Source: Gorsachius magnificus (taxonomy: Eukaryota; Chordata; Aves; Pelecaniformes; Ardeidae). From it: 64,000 nucleotides of DNA. The notes under the pieces are model-generated. The model had not been told where the DNA came from. It saw only the letters and a list, made by a program, of their open reading frames with translations, and did no database searches. Below, in pieces: positions 46,842 through 58,340 of the stretch (its first letter is position 1; every line of letters begins with the position of its first letter). A program made the position numbers and the translations under genes. Location: positions 65,156,985 through 65,220,984 of the forward strand of contig CM067086.1 in the NCBI GenBank assembly GCA_034008185.1. The letters are read 5' to 3'.

Positions 46842-49800
46842 ACATTTTCTCCAGTTGAGATGAAGATCGTAAAAGAATGTCATGAAAATGAACCTTGGGT
46901 TTACGTGTTGAAAAAAGGGTGTGGGGAAGGAGACTAAATTTGTGAGTCCCTCCAGCAATAGCGTAAATATTCAGAAATTTGGGGGTTTAGGGTGATAATG
47001 TCTGGACCAAAATGGAGGATAAAGCTTAAGATCTTACCTCTCCACTATGATGCTAATGCTCAGCTCAGTGCAGTCTTTCTACGCAATCATAAACCAAAGC
47101 TTAAAACCAAGTCCCGCTTGTGAAGGAAACAGAACAGAGACTCTCTGCAAAGCCAGTGGAGCTTTTTCCTCCATGGCGGTTGCCTGCAGACTTCCAGCAC
47201 AAATGGCAACAGGAGCTTGAAGTCAGAAGTAGAGACCCAGTCTCCAGCGTGCAGTTATCATGCAGTTATCAGCCTTTATTTTAAACCTGTGCCGGGTTGC
47301 AGTATCATCTCGTCATGAATTCTGCATATTGCCCTTGAAGCAGGACATGGGTAGACTGGAAATTCAAGGGGAAAGTAAAGGAAAACAAGGGGTAAATCCA
47401 TGTCTACCCATTGGCAGAGCCAGTAGGGCCAGCCAGAAAGAGTCAGGAGCTCCTGAGACTTTTGGACTTGCTGGGGTGAATTGAGACTTCCTCAGTAACA
47501 CTCAGATTTCCACCAAGAAACAAAAAAAAAGTAAAACAAATTGAAAATATAAAAATACTCTGATTTGTTTGCAGTTCTCTTATATATTATTATTTTGACA
47601 CAAAGGATGTAAGAGAGAAGAGATGAAGTTAGTTTCCTTTTCAGCCTAGATTTCCCATCTCATGCCTTTCCTCTATATTGAGGGAAACCGGCTAGAGCCA
47701 TTACTGAATTTAGCCAGAATACCTGAACCAAAATGGTAATGAATCTAGGACGATGAAATCACCTTCAACACCCCAAAACCCACCCTGCATTATGAGCTGA
47801 GGATGGACAAACCTGCACCCATCCAGAAGACAGAACTGAACATCTACAGCCCTACAGCAGTCCAGAATATCGACCCAGCACTGGCATACATGGACCTTAT
47901 CGAGAGCAGTGACCTAATGCAGGGAAAACCAAGTGCCATCCTGAAAATCCAAGCAAGTGCCATTGCTAACACTGGAGAGGCTGGAACCTTGTCCAGAATA
48001 TTGAACAGAGCACAGAGAGCGCTGAAACCCATCTGAAATCCTGGGTGAAATCCAACCAATATTTTTGCAAATTAAAAACTGGCATGTCAGAGAAATACAG
48101 TCAGACACTACAAAGGCATGGGAAGCCTGATGCTCCGTGCAGCCTGCTGACTCAAACTTGCTGCTCTGGGTTCCTAGCGAGCCATTTTAATTGAAAGTGA
48201 GAGCGTCTGTTGCAAAAGGTTGGGAAGTCCTGCTCTAATTGACTCTTTCTGGGGTTAACTGTTGCAAAGAACGCGTCGGATCCCGGCTCCACAGTCAGCA
48301 CCAGGAGTCAGTCCTCCCCCATCATTAATTACTTTGGTTACATTTCTTAATCAGCACTGCTCGGCTCTATCGGCGAGATCCCTGGCACCATGCCAGCACC
48401 GCCGCTCTGACTAGATAAAATACACCACGCGGGTAAGGGGAGGAGGGCAAGCTTTGCTTTTTATTTCTTCTCCCTTTGATGCTGAATTGGTTGGGTTTCC
48501 AACATAGACCTTTCTGTACGGCTTCTTTCTTTAAGAGAGCCACAGGATTGTTGTCATCGTGGCTTTTGTTTGGTTGTTTCTTTAATTGACCTTCCAGCAT
48601 TTCGGAAGGCTGTAACTTAAATGAACTGATTCCTGCGAATGGCCGTGTCTGGGCACTTTGTCCCAAAACTTCAGCAAACGACGGATCTTGACATAGCTGA
48701 TTGCAAAGGTGAGGACAAAGAGGCCCTTTAGACTTCTGCATGCTAAATCCCAGCTATTTGCCTATGATGTGCAACAACTGGAAGTGGGACTCCATCATGG
48801 AAAATCGGGGCCTTCAGAGCCAGACAAGTCACACACCTAGAAACACAGGCTTGGAGAGTCCCAGCAGGGCAGCATGAAGGGAGGAATACATGCCTTGGAG
48901 CACAGAGCCATCACATCCCACCTTGCTCGGGGCTGCTACCCAGGAGTTTACTTTGCATTCCTCAAGCCATTTTAACCCCCTTGCCCCAGCACACTTTTTT
49001 CAGCTTGAAGACCTGCAGTTTCATCCCCTCCAGGTTAAGGAGGGGGCCTGCTACCCACTCCATGCAACTCCTAGGAACTCCTCACCAGACATCTAGGGAT
49101 TGAAGGGGATGGGAGAAAAGATGTCACACCTTCATGATGCACCTCTCTTGCAGGCAGAGGGCAAAGCCAGGACATTTTCAGAAACTGGCTCCTGGGAAGG
49201 GAGGTTTCCTGCCGGGAGACCTCTTTGTGGCCATGGAAGGCATTCAGGTGAACTGGGCAGAGAGCTACCGAACTGGGGCAACTGCTAGATCCAGGGATGA
49301 GCATTGCTTCTTGCTTGGATCAAGCAGTTCAAGTCCTCTCTGCTGCCATTTGCTTTGTTGGAGGGAGGATGAAAAGCAAGCATGGCTGGTTTCAACTTTT
49401 TGATCTCTCAGATTATGTTATCTCACCATGACTCTGGTCAAGGGGGAGAGGAAGGGTGAACCCAGAGCAATCACAGCACACTTACTGTAAGGGATTGCAT
49501 TTTTGCTTTGGAAATTTCACAACTGACTTTAATTAAGTTCTTCCAAGACCAGTAAATGCTCAACACGTTAGAGAGGGAAAGGGTATGTCTGCGCATGTCT
49601 GTTTGCCAGATAGGACTTTTGTGAGTTTTCCTTTGTCAAATGAAAATTTGCTTGGCCATCCTCACTGAAATAGGCTGTAGTCAAGCTTCAGGTGGGCTGA
49701 CTCCCCGTTGCGTGGCCCTGGGATCCCACACTCGTGCCAGGTGGTGATAGCTGGTGGGGGGTAGCCTTTCACTGCTAAAATGACCCTATAACCTGTGCAA

Positions 49801-51472
49801 AGCATGTGCAAAAAGTCATAACACCAGTGATATATATTGCTAAGACCTCCCGTGACATAGCTGTATTATTTCTTTAAACAGACTCTTTGGGTTATTGGTG
49901 GCATCTCTGTTTTATACTGTCCCTGGCACGGTGGGACCTGCTTTACTGCCAAAGCCTCTAAAGGTGCTGTTTTTGCTATCGCTCCTGCTTGTAAAACGTG
50001 TTATCTGAAACCACCGCTTCCTTGGCAGGATATTTTCTCAGCTGGTCGCTCACTACCTCTGCAAAATCATATGCGTTTCATTTGTCCACGCGGGGGTCAT
50101 TAATCAAGGATGTCATGAGCTCTCAATGAAACAAAGTCTTTGGACGTGGGGACCCAGAAAAATGGACACAGTGTACTCGCAAAATGTTCTTAGTAGCACA
50201 TGTGAATTTCTTTGCACTCAAATTAAGCAGGATTAAAGCAGCTAAACTGTTGTTGCTCAGTTCTCTTGGATCATGTGACAAAGCCTGAATCGCTTTTAGT
50301 CACTGGTATAGGCCTAAGTCAGTCCCTTGATCTCCAAATTAATTTTTGAATTGAATGATTGTGTGGGGTTTTTTTGTCCTAATTGAGTCTTCAAGTGAAA
50401 AATGCTTAGCAAACAGATGGAAAACTGAGGACAAAAGGCTCTATTATGCAATAAAAAAAGGGAGAGTTCACTACAACAGTTTGAAATTAGTACTTGGAGG
50501 CTCTATTTATTTTTTTTCTTCATAAAATCCCAAACAGTAAGTGATACACGGTGTGTTTTGCACAGCTTGGTAGAAAACCATGAAAAAGGAAGAAGGTGGA
50601 AAATTCGTACCAGTGGCTCTCTTAACGGATGGTATAAAGCGTCTGAGTAATTTATTGATTCTCTCCTCGTTCTTCCTTTATTGATATGGTAGAAGCAACA
50701 GTTTCCCCGGGAAGGAAAAGGTTTCAAATGAAAACAGCGCAAAGCTCAAAGGTAGTTCATGTACATACTCCTGAAAACCCCAAAATTTCCCCTGGGAAAT
50801 GCACAGGCTTGTTACAAGTTTTGCGGGACCCTTGGGGCACCCCAGGGTTTTCTTGCTGCTCCCCAGACGCGGGGAAGTTACTCCCTACAGCCCTGGCTAT
50901 AAGCTAACGAGCTTTAAAATTGTACCGAGCAGGTCTATACGAGGTAGGATCCTGCTGTGGGAGGCACTGCATACATGTTGCATCCCAAAATTCATGTTTT
51001 CTGTAGTAAAATGAAGGGTGGGAGAGGGTGACACCTCTGCGGGCAGTTGGTGCGCCAGGGCTTGTGGCTCACAGATGGGGCAGAGCTGGGCACACAGCCC
51101 CCACCTCCTTTGGGACAGTTAATTAACTTCTAAGGAATTTCTTGTCTGCTTTGTGCAACCAAGAGGATTTAGGTCTCAATCTCATGTCTCTCTTGCTGTT
51201 GTTATTAGTTTGGGGGGCACGTGCCTTTTCTTTTATCCTTGAGATACTGAAGCAAGGTACCTCAAACCACTGTATTGCCTCTATAATTTCCTTTCTGGTG
51301 GGCTTCTTCCACCTCCCAAAATATCAAGTTTGACTTAATGGAGGAGTCAGTCCTGGACCACCTGAGACAGCACTGGGCTGGAATGAGGAGGAAATAGATG
51401 GAGCTTCTTCAAGGTGCTCTCTTTCATTCCCAGGTGCAAAGCTAATTAATATCCCTCTCTGCTAATGAGCAG
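46842..51472. other. Non-coding stretch
   Basis: Holds an exact 11-bp tandem repeat (47,250-47,271). A short open frame at 47,803-48,036 (77 codons) is unrecognised. 48,200-48,440 combines CpG-containing sequence with TAATTA motifs. No interspersed repeat is recognised. Confidence 0.55.
47250..47271. repeat. 11-bp exact tandem repeat, two units
   Basis: TGCAGTTATCA occurs twice back to back with no mismatch. It is a simple local duplication. Confidence 0.9.
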
Positions 51473-51528
51473 GAGTAAATGGAATTTATTGATAATTAGT
51501 GAGTAAATGGGATTTATTGATAACTACT
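51473..51528. repeat. 28-bp tandem duplication rich in TAAT
   Basis: Two adjacent 28-bp units (51,473-51,500 and 51,501-51,528) differ at 3 of 28 positions. Both begin GAGTAAATGG and contain ATTTATTGATAA. TAAT cores also lie just outside (GCTAATTAAT at 51,441-51,450, GCTAATGAGC at 51,461-51,470, CAATTAGAAA near 51,535). This is a duplicated homeodomain-site-like segment or neutral slippage in AT-rich DNA. Confidence 0.9.
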
Positions 51529-54500
51529 GAGGCCCAATTAGAAATCCAGGTTAAAATGGGCCACCATTTAGCCAGTTGGCTCCTTCACATACAGCAGTAG
51601 GTGGCTGCTCTTTGCTCATGAAATCCCTGTTGTTCCTCATGCAGTTCAGCACAAAGCTCATCGCTGTAGTTGTGTTTGTACCAACTGTTTTTCAATGGTT
51701 AGGGCATATATGTTTGCTAGCTCTTTTCCTCCTATAGTCCTGGCAACTGAATATTTTTAAAGCTATACCAAGTTATGATCATTGCTTAATATCATAAAAA
51801 AGAGAGAAAGCACCCAAATAGGAATTAATTTTCTTCATTGCCTTTCTATACCTTGTCATTTGCTTCTATGAGCTGCTGCTACATTTTATGGGAGTTTCGC
51901 AGTTTTGTGGTTGGATGGAGCTTGGACAGAAACCATTGCTTGTGCTGGGCTCTTTCATGGCCCTGTATGGTTTTGTCCTCTACCTGTCATCCATGGAGCT
52001 GCTGTGTTCACCTGGGGCATTGGATTGCTTATAAACACTGTGTAAAAGAGTTTGATTATGGCTATTCAAACCCCCCTCGAATTTATTGGCATAATTTGTT
52101 CAAGAATGATAGATAGGATCTGGCTAAGTTTGTCCATACATGTGTGAAGGGAATTTTCCTCAGTGAAGCATCTGGAAAATGCTTGGGGCTTACCAAGCTT
52201 CACAGAAACCTGGACGGTATCAAGTCCTTCTGCTGGCCTTCATGTCAATGCTTGTGTTTATCTTTCATTGGGATCTTGTCCTGCTCCTGTTGGAGTAAAG
52301 GGACAGCTCTTGCATGTGGAGAGGGAGCAGGAGGGTCTGGGCTATAGACTCTAAAAAGGAAAAAGGTTGGGAAAGAAGTAGTTGCAAACAGAGCAAGTAA
52401 CCACAACTTCTTCCCTGGGGTGAAGAAGTGGTGCTGAGTTCAATACAAGTAAGACCCATCTTTGTTCAGGAAATTATTGAAAATGGGATTTCAGCTGGAT
52501 GGGAGACACTTGTTGGATCTAAGTCTTTAGTGGAATATTTCCATGGGCCCAGGATTACACTGGTACTCGTGGTTGGTCTGCACTGCACCACATCCACCTG
52601 CTGGGAGGACCACCAGGGTGAGATGCTTCCCGCAGGGGCTGCCCCCCTTCCCGGCAGGGCTGAGCATGCGGGAGCCCAGCAGGTGTGCAACGCCTGCGCT
52701 AGCAGCCAACGCTCAGCAGAGCTGAACTGCAAACCCAGCTCTGCTCCCCCTCTGGGCTGCTGCCAGCACACCCCACAGGTCTCCAAATCAGAACTAGCAA
52801 ATCAACTTCCCTTCATTTTCATTATTTTCCTGAATGAGAAGTTTGGGGGAGGCTTATTCTCATTTTGTCTGAAATAACAGCGCATGAACCAGGGAGGAAC
52901 AGGGCTGGCCTTTCAGTAGAGTTCAGGCTCTGCAACGTCAGCAATTGTTTCTTGCCATCACAGTGTAAAACTCTTTTTCCCTTTCACTTCACATTACTTC
53001 TTTCTGTAGAACGCTTTCAGTGCAGATAATGCACATGAAGGTACAATACAGTCAGTTGTCTGAGAAAAGAAACACGTTTTCTTCTAGTGGGTGGTAGGTA
53101 AGAATTACTAATCCAATCTGCTTGAGTTAACGCAAAACAAGGATTAGGGTAAAGTTCCCGAATATGTTAATCTTCCTTTACAGAAGTAAACTTTAGCACC
53201 GCAATCAACCCCGTGGTTTATAGTTCATGGGAACAATGAACCAATTAAACTCGAGCGGAAAAAAATCTTGCCCAAGTTTTCTGATTGTTACCCAATACTT
53301 TGAATTCTTTTGATTCTTAATTATTTGCCACTGTGTCATAGACGGAGGAAATAAAATGTTGTTTATTATTCATTAGACTGTTTCTAAACATATCCATAAT
53401 TAACTGCATCTTATTGTAGTTGTTCTTTTCATCTCCCCCTCTATGAATGTAGGTATTAAATGACACGTAAGGGCCTGGATAACTGATATAATTCTTGGCA
53501 GCGCAAACTGACGGCTTACAGGAATGGTTGTGCCTATTCACAGTCAGCTAGTTGTGAAAAAAAAAGAAAACACCATAGCCTGTGTGAAGAAAAGGAAAGG
53601 GTCATTCAGAAGCATTTCTCTCAGGTATTGGGAAAGAAAGATTACTTCATTTCATTTTTATAAACGAACACGCAACGGCAAAACGTCTTGTGGTTTTACA
53701 AAAGCAGGCCCATTCAGAAAAGCCTTAAACACAGGTTTAGCCCTGTTGATATCCAAAATATTCCTATTGCTGGATCATATACGCTGCACTTATTTACAGC
53801 AATCCACACAACTTGGAAAATTTTCCTGTGTGTTCTGGACTTTCTTCTGCCTTTCAGATTTCTGACTGGGGAACAGAGCAAAAGGCGGATAATTGGACTT
53901 ACTGTATGAGATAGAAGTGTCAAGGATTTACTTTTCAATGCTAAAGGGTCTATTCCCCATCAATACCTGCACATGAATCTTAGGCACATCAGTTAGAGAG
54001 ATGTAGTCCTAAAGCAAAGGTTACTGATAAGGTTTCAGCAGCCTCCACGCCTGTGGGTCAGAAAAACCAGCGTCATTTTAGAGTAATTCTGCTACTGTTA
54101 AACCCAAGCAGCCTTTGACCCTTGCAAGTGAGTGAAAAAAGAAGACGATAGCCAGGGTTGTATTTGCAATATCAGCAAGTACCTGTGCTTGTTCTAGATC
54201 AAATCCCATTGAAACCTGGAGGAGCCACTATTGCTGGGAGATTCTCACCACCACTTCTGAAAACCTCAGTGATCATCAAGGATTTAATTGTACCTGAAAA
54301 AATAGGGCAGTAACCCTCTACCAAATACATTTTTGTGTGTAATTTCATAGCCAAAGTCCCAATGCTATGTGATTTATAAAAAAAAGACTTGAGAGGAAGC
54401 ATGCTGACAGGAAGACACAATGAATATTGCAATCCATGCTACAGTTTGGTTTAAGTCACATTTATAATGTTCCCAGTTAACAGAATTGCAGTTTAGGGAC

Positions 54501-55114
54501 TATAACAGGGCACAACAGGTCACTGGGCAGAGCATGGTCATCTATAGCTGAGTGCTTGTGAGAGGCTCATCCTATCTAGAACAAATTTAGTCAACTTTTA
54601 CAACCCCTTGGTGTAAAGTGGGCTCTCGTACAAGGCACTGAACTGAACCCTTCATGCCGGAGTTAAACCTACCAGCAGGAAGCAAGGACTTCTCCAAGGC
54701 AGTGACCCAGCATTTGGGTTTTAGTCCATTTGTTCAATTCCCTTGATTCCTGTTTTTCACCTGAGAAGAGAAGACAGCTCAGCCATCACCCTCCTCGGGA
54801 ACAGCTGCTCTGTGTCTCGACCCTCCGATTCATCTCTGTGCTCCCCTCTGCTCAAGCAAAAACCTATGGAAAAGAGCGAGCGAGGGTGGGGGATTTTTTT
54901 TAAGACCAGCATCGGTGGCATCAGCGTGGCATAAGAAACGGTGATGCTCAGTGCATCATCACCTCCCAGCACAGATAATAAGGGACTCCCTCCCCGGATT
55001 TACTTAGAAATAAAGCATACATAAATCTCAAACACAGCCAGGACATCCCTCCCAGCTTCAAGTGCCCTTGCTGGTTTCTGAGAGCTCAGAGGAGCTCTTG
55101 GCTGCGGGGTGGCA
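51529..55114. other. Non-coding stretch
   Basis: No repeat is recognised. A GC-richer patch at about 52,600-52,780 coincides with overlapping open frames on both strands (the longest is 52,428-52,877 plus, 149 codons), which I do not recognise. Remaining sequence is AT-leaning. Confidence 0.55.
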
Positions 55115-55500
55115 GGTTAAGTGCAGTCTGTCTGCGGGCCAGAGACGCAGAGGTGTAAAACTGGGAGCGGTCCCAAGACGCTGCGTTACATCTTCTGGAG
55201 AGCTGCCCTGCTCCATCAGGCTCCGCCACGCCGGGGCCCCATCCTGTGAGCTCCGGAGCAGCCCCATGGCTGCTCGGAGCCAGTGGGAACAGATGGCACT
55301 CAGCACTTGGCAGCATTAGACCCCAAATCCCAGGTCCTTTCTTTTTTTTTTTTTTTTTTTTTTTTTTTGTCTCACCATCAAAAATCCCTTTCAGTTCCCG
55401 AATGGCGAGGCAGCAGCAAAAACAAGGTGGAGCGAGACTCACCGGGCGAACCCGGCTGCTTTAATAAATTTGCAAAAGTAGCAAGTCGTCTTTGCACGTC
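55115..55500. promoter_or_regulatory. CpG-rich pocket split by a T27 tract
   Basis: About eleven CpGs fall in 55,090-55,310 and about eight in 55,395-55,500, well above the surrounding density. A T27 run (55,342-55,368) sits between. This is weak evidence for a small CpG island or regulatory element. No TATA box, start site or exon can be assigned. Confidence 0.35.
55342..55368. repeat. Poly(T) tract, 27 T
   Basis: Longest homopolymer in the window, bounded by CCTTTC on the left and GTCTCACC on the right. It could be the poly(A) end of a minus-strand insertion, but no body or target-site duplication is visible. Confidence 0.95.
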
Positions 55501-56752
55501 CCCCAGTGCACAGCAGAAATAGTCCAAGTTTGAGGCTGGGGGACTTTTCAAGCTTGTATCCCTGCTGTGGCATATAACAACAGACAAAAACCCCTTTCTG
55601 TAACCTCCGCTGGCTGCGACATTTGTTGGTGTCTGTGGATCTTATTCAGGGCGCTTTGTGCGACACCAGTACTAATGTAACTGTATTGTGGCAGGAGACT
55701 GGAGAGGGCAGCGGATCACTCGCTTGAAAACATGACCTTTTAATTTAAACAAAAGACTTGAAAAAATGAAAGTGGGTCTTAAATGCAGTTTAATCACTCA
55801 GGCGAAAGATGTCTAATGAAGCTGCCAGACAGATTTGTAGCCAGACTGTCACTTTACCCATCATGTTTACAGCCTCCAGTGGTGAGATTAGGACTGGGTG
55901 AAGGCACAGTCTATCCAAATTTCCCCGGTCTGCTCCTCTACCATGTCCGTTAAGTTTTGACAATTTGACAAATTATTTTGCTGTGTTGTCTCTAGACCTG
56001 GAGGACCTGAGCGTGGTGTTCCCACCTTTGATTGCGGCTGAGCGTTGCCTGGTGCAGGGCCAAGAGCCCCGAAGGGATGCTGCAATGCCACAAAATCGAG
56101 GTAAACCCTTTTAGACTTTTTGCTTTCTACCATTTTCCTTCTAAGAGACCAGGGCTAAACCCACTGCCTCTTGAATAAGGACAGCTGAAAAGTTTCAGAG
56201 CAATTTTTAAACATCTTGATTTCCTCCCCTGTGAATTGATGGGCTGGGGTTTTTTTACCAGAATCTCCATTTCTTACTTAGAGCCACTGGGATGTTGCCG
56301 TTATGAATAGGGCAGTTTGTGAAAGCCTCTAAGCAGTTGTTGCTATATCAGGAGAGACCTACACCGGGAAAGGCCTGGCTTTAAGAAGAAACAAGTTAGA
56401 AACCTTTCCCAAGTTAAAATTCCCATCTCTGTGACCACTGAGGCGGCAACTGCGCCGATACCAAATTGGTTTGATTTTCTGTTTCCAGATGCACAATAGG
56501 TATTTATTTTGCAGGGGATATTTGCTACTTCGGAAGTTTTACGTGGCTGCCTGTTGTAGACCCTAACCTCTCTGGTTACCCACAGGCTAAGCAGGGCTCA
56601 GACATGTAGCTGTGTTGGTGAACTGAGGGTGGAAAGGGAGGAGTTGCCTCTCTGGAAGATGAGAGGGGATTCATTTTCCACGCTCGTTCTTTCTTGGGGG
56701 GGGGCTTTGCCAAGAAGAGAAAAACCACTCACAGTTTTCTGTCTTTTCACCA

Positions 56753-56775
56753 TTTTTTTTTTTTTTTAAAAAAAA
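56753..56775. repeat. T15-A8 tract
   Basis: Fifteen T are followed directly by eight A. The switch makes a self-complementary AT stretch. It is a simple repeat. Confidence 0.9.
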
Positions 56776-56958
56776 GAACATCAAAGTTATCACTCCTGCT
56801 TTCTCACCATAATCCCACAAATCCCAGTCCTTTCATGCTAAAAGCACAAGTGCGTGTGTTTTGCAGCGTTTCAGAGGTAGCAGAGAGTTTCTACATTTGC
56901 ATACACAGTGTCACGAAAAGAGCCAGACCAGGAAAAGTAGTTCAAACTCAAACATTTC

Positions 56959-56975
56959 TTTTTTTTTTTTTTTTT
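56959..56975. repeat. Poly(T) tract, 17 T
   Basis: Uninterrupted run of 17 T between ACATTTC and CTCGGG. No associated element is seen. Confidence 0.9.
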
Positions 56976-57324
56976 CTCGGGTACTTTAAAGCCGATTATT
57001 ATTTAAAAAGTCACTTATGTGACGAGATGTCTAATTCTGCTGCAGTGGAACAAGACAACTGGACAAAAATGACTTTTCTAGTGGGTTTTTTTTTTTCTCC
57101 CCCTTTCCCTAAACATTTTTTTCAAAGTTTCATGCTTAGCAAAAAACCCCTCTGTAATTGTCTTGTCATGATTATAGTTTTTCCCATTCACTGCCGCTTT
57201 ACATGGAAGCCCCAGGAAAAGAATTCTTAAAAATTAAATTTCATGCTTGCATGTGTTTCTGTGATCTGCAGTGTGTATGATCTCCGAGTGGAAAAACTTC
57301 TCTAAAAATAAATGGATTACCCTT

Positions 57325-57545
57325 GCTCCGACGCCGTCTGATGTCTCTTGAGCAGATACTGCCGCTCGCCTGTGATCTCTCGCCCACCGCAATCGGGGTG
57401 ACAGGCGTTGAGGCGAGGGCCTGGTGGTGGCACCCTCCACCCTCGCCCCCCATTTTGGCGCGGGCTGGGGGAGCAGGGCAGCCCCACCTGGGGTCCGCAT
57501 GCCAACGCATCACTTGCCAGCGGAGGACAAAGGTTTGACCTTTCG
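57325..57545. promoter_or_regulatory. Small CpG-island-like block
   Basis: By hand count, about 16 CpGs fall in roughly 215 bp with about 64% G+C. That gives an observed/expected ratio near 0.7, in the range used for CpG islands though at the minimum length. It contains CGCGGG and a run of G tracts (57,461-57,493) that could form a G-quadruplex. No TATA box or exon can be assigned with confidence. It may mark a promoter of a non-coding transcript or an orphan CpG island. Confidence 0.45.
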
Positions 57546-58340
57546 CAAACAGCACGGGAAATAGCATCGTTGCTTGGTTCCTTGGGAGGACCGGCAGCTT
57601 TCCACCTCAAAGACCATTTTGAGGTTTATTTTCCTTGCAGCCCTTCTCCATTCAGGTTTTTTTGCAAGGCAAAGTTTGGGTTGAGGGGACCAGTTTGGAC
57701 AATGCGTGCAGTGATGGGGTTTGCCTGTCTGACGGTGCGTGCAGAGCATCCTCCAAACCCTCCCTAGCAAGCAGAAAGGCTCCCCATGGAGGTCGAGGGC
57801 TGGGACCTGGGGTTATAAGACCATCTTTTCTCTGCAGCGTCCAGCCCTGGACTGGGGCCTGCAGGTGGTATTGCAGCGCAAGAAATAAATACTGATAGAG
57901 TCCAGGCATCCATCCAGTATACAGCTTTCGAGATTTTTTTCTTCTTGTCTTACAGCCCCATCTCACAAGCCTTCTTCCTTCATGAATACGCTCTTTTGGC
58001 CTCACTAGGATGGGAACTGCAGATGCAGTGACAACCACAGCAAACAGCCTCTTCTTTCCCTGCTGCCCAGCAATTTCATGGCAAGTTTTTCTGCCTTGAA
58101 CTAGAAATGACTTTGTAAGTCCTTGCTCCTGCGATGCCACCCAGCAGTGGCACCTGCCAGCTAAGCCAGTGGTGCCCACAGGGCGAAACCGTATGTCCCT
58201 CCTTGGCATGGCTGTATCAAGCCCTGACCCACATAAGTAACAGTCCCTGAAGGGCTACCTTGAAAAGGGATTAGGTAGAAATGGGTAGGAAAAACCACTG
58301 AGCAGATGATAGCAATAACACATTAGCAGGAGCAGGAAGG
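57546..58340. other. Non-coding stretch with a possible splice pair
   Basis: Holds a 185-codon minus-strand open frame (57,652-58,209) with no recognisable domain. It also holds a strong-looking acceptor and donor on the plus strand at 57,956-58,114, listed separately. No repeat is recognised. Confidence 0.5.
57956..58114 (+). other. Possible non-coding exon (splice signals only)
   Basis: A pyrimidine-rich tract ends in TTGTCTTACAG at 57,955, and 159 bases later GTAAGT (58,115-58,120) gives a full consensus donor. All three forward frames contain stops, so if transcribed this would be a non-coding exon. It lies about 400 bp downstream of the CpG-rich block. Such signal pairs occur by chance in 64 kb, so the call is weak. 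Confidence 0.2.

Larger units (their letters stand above)
55501..57324. other. Non-coding stretch, several long T tracts
   Basis: Includes a G9 run (56,696-56,704), T15 followed by A8 (56,753-56,775) and T17 (56,959-56,975), with another T-rich run near 57,087. The 178-codon plus-strand frame (56,694-57,230) exists because T and A tracts read as Phe and Lys strings, and it is not credible as a protein. 55,590-56,110 looks like ordinary unique sequence and may be conserved. Confidence 0.5.

Noticed and set aside
52428..52877. 149-codon open frame in a GC-richer patch
   Set aside because: No domain, overlapping minus-strand frames of similar size, and no splice or promoter context.
56694..57230. 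178-codon open frame
   Set aside because: Its length depends on poly(T) and poly(A) tracts read as phenylalanine and lysine strings.
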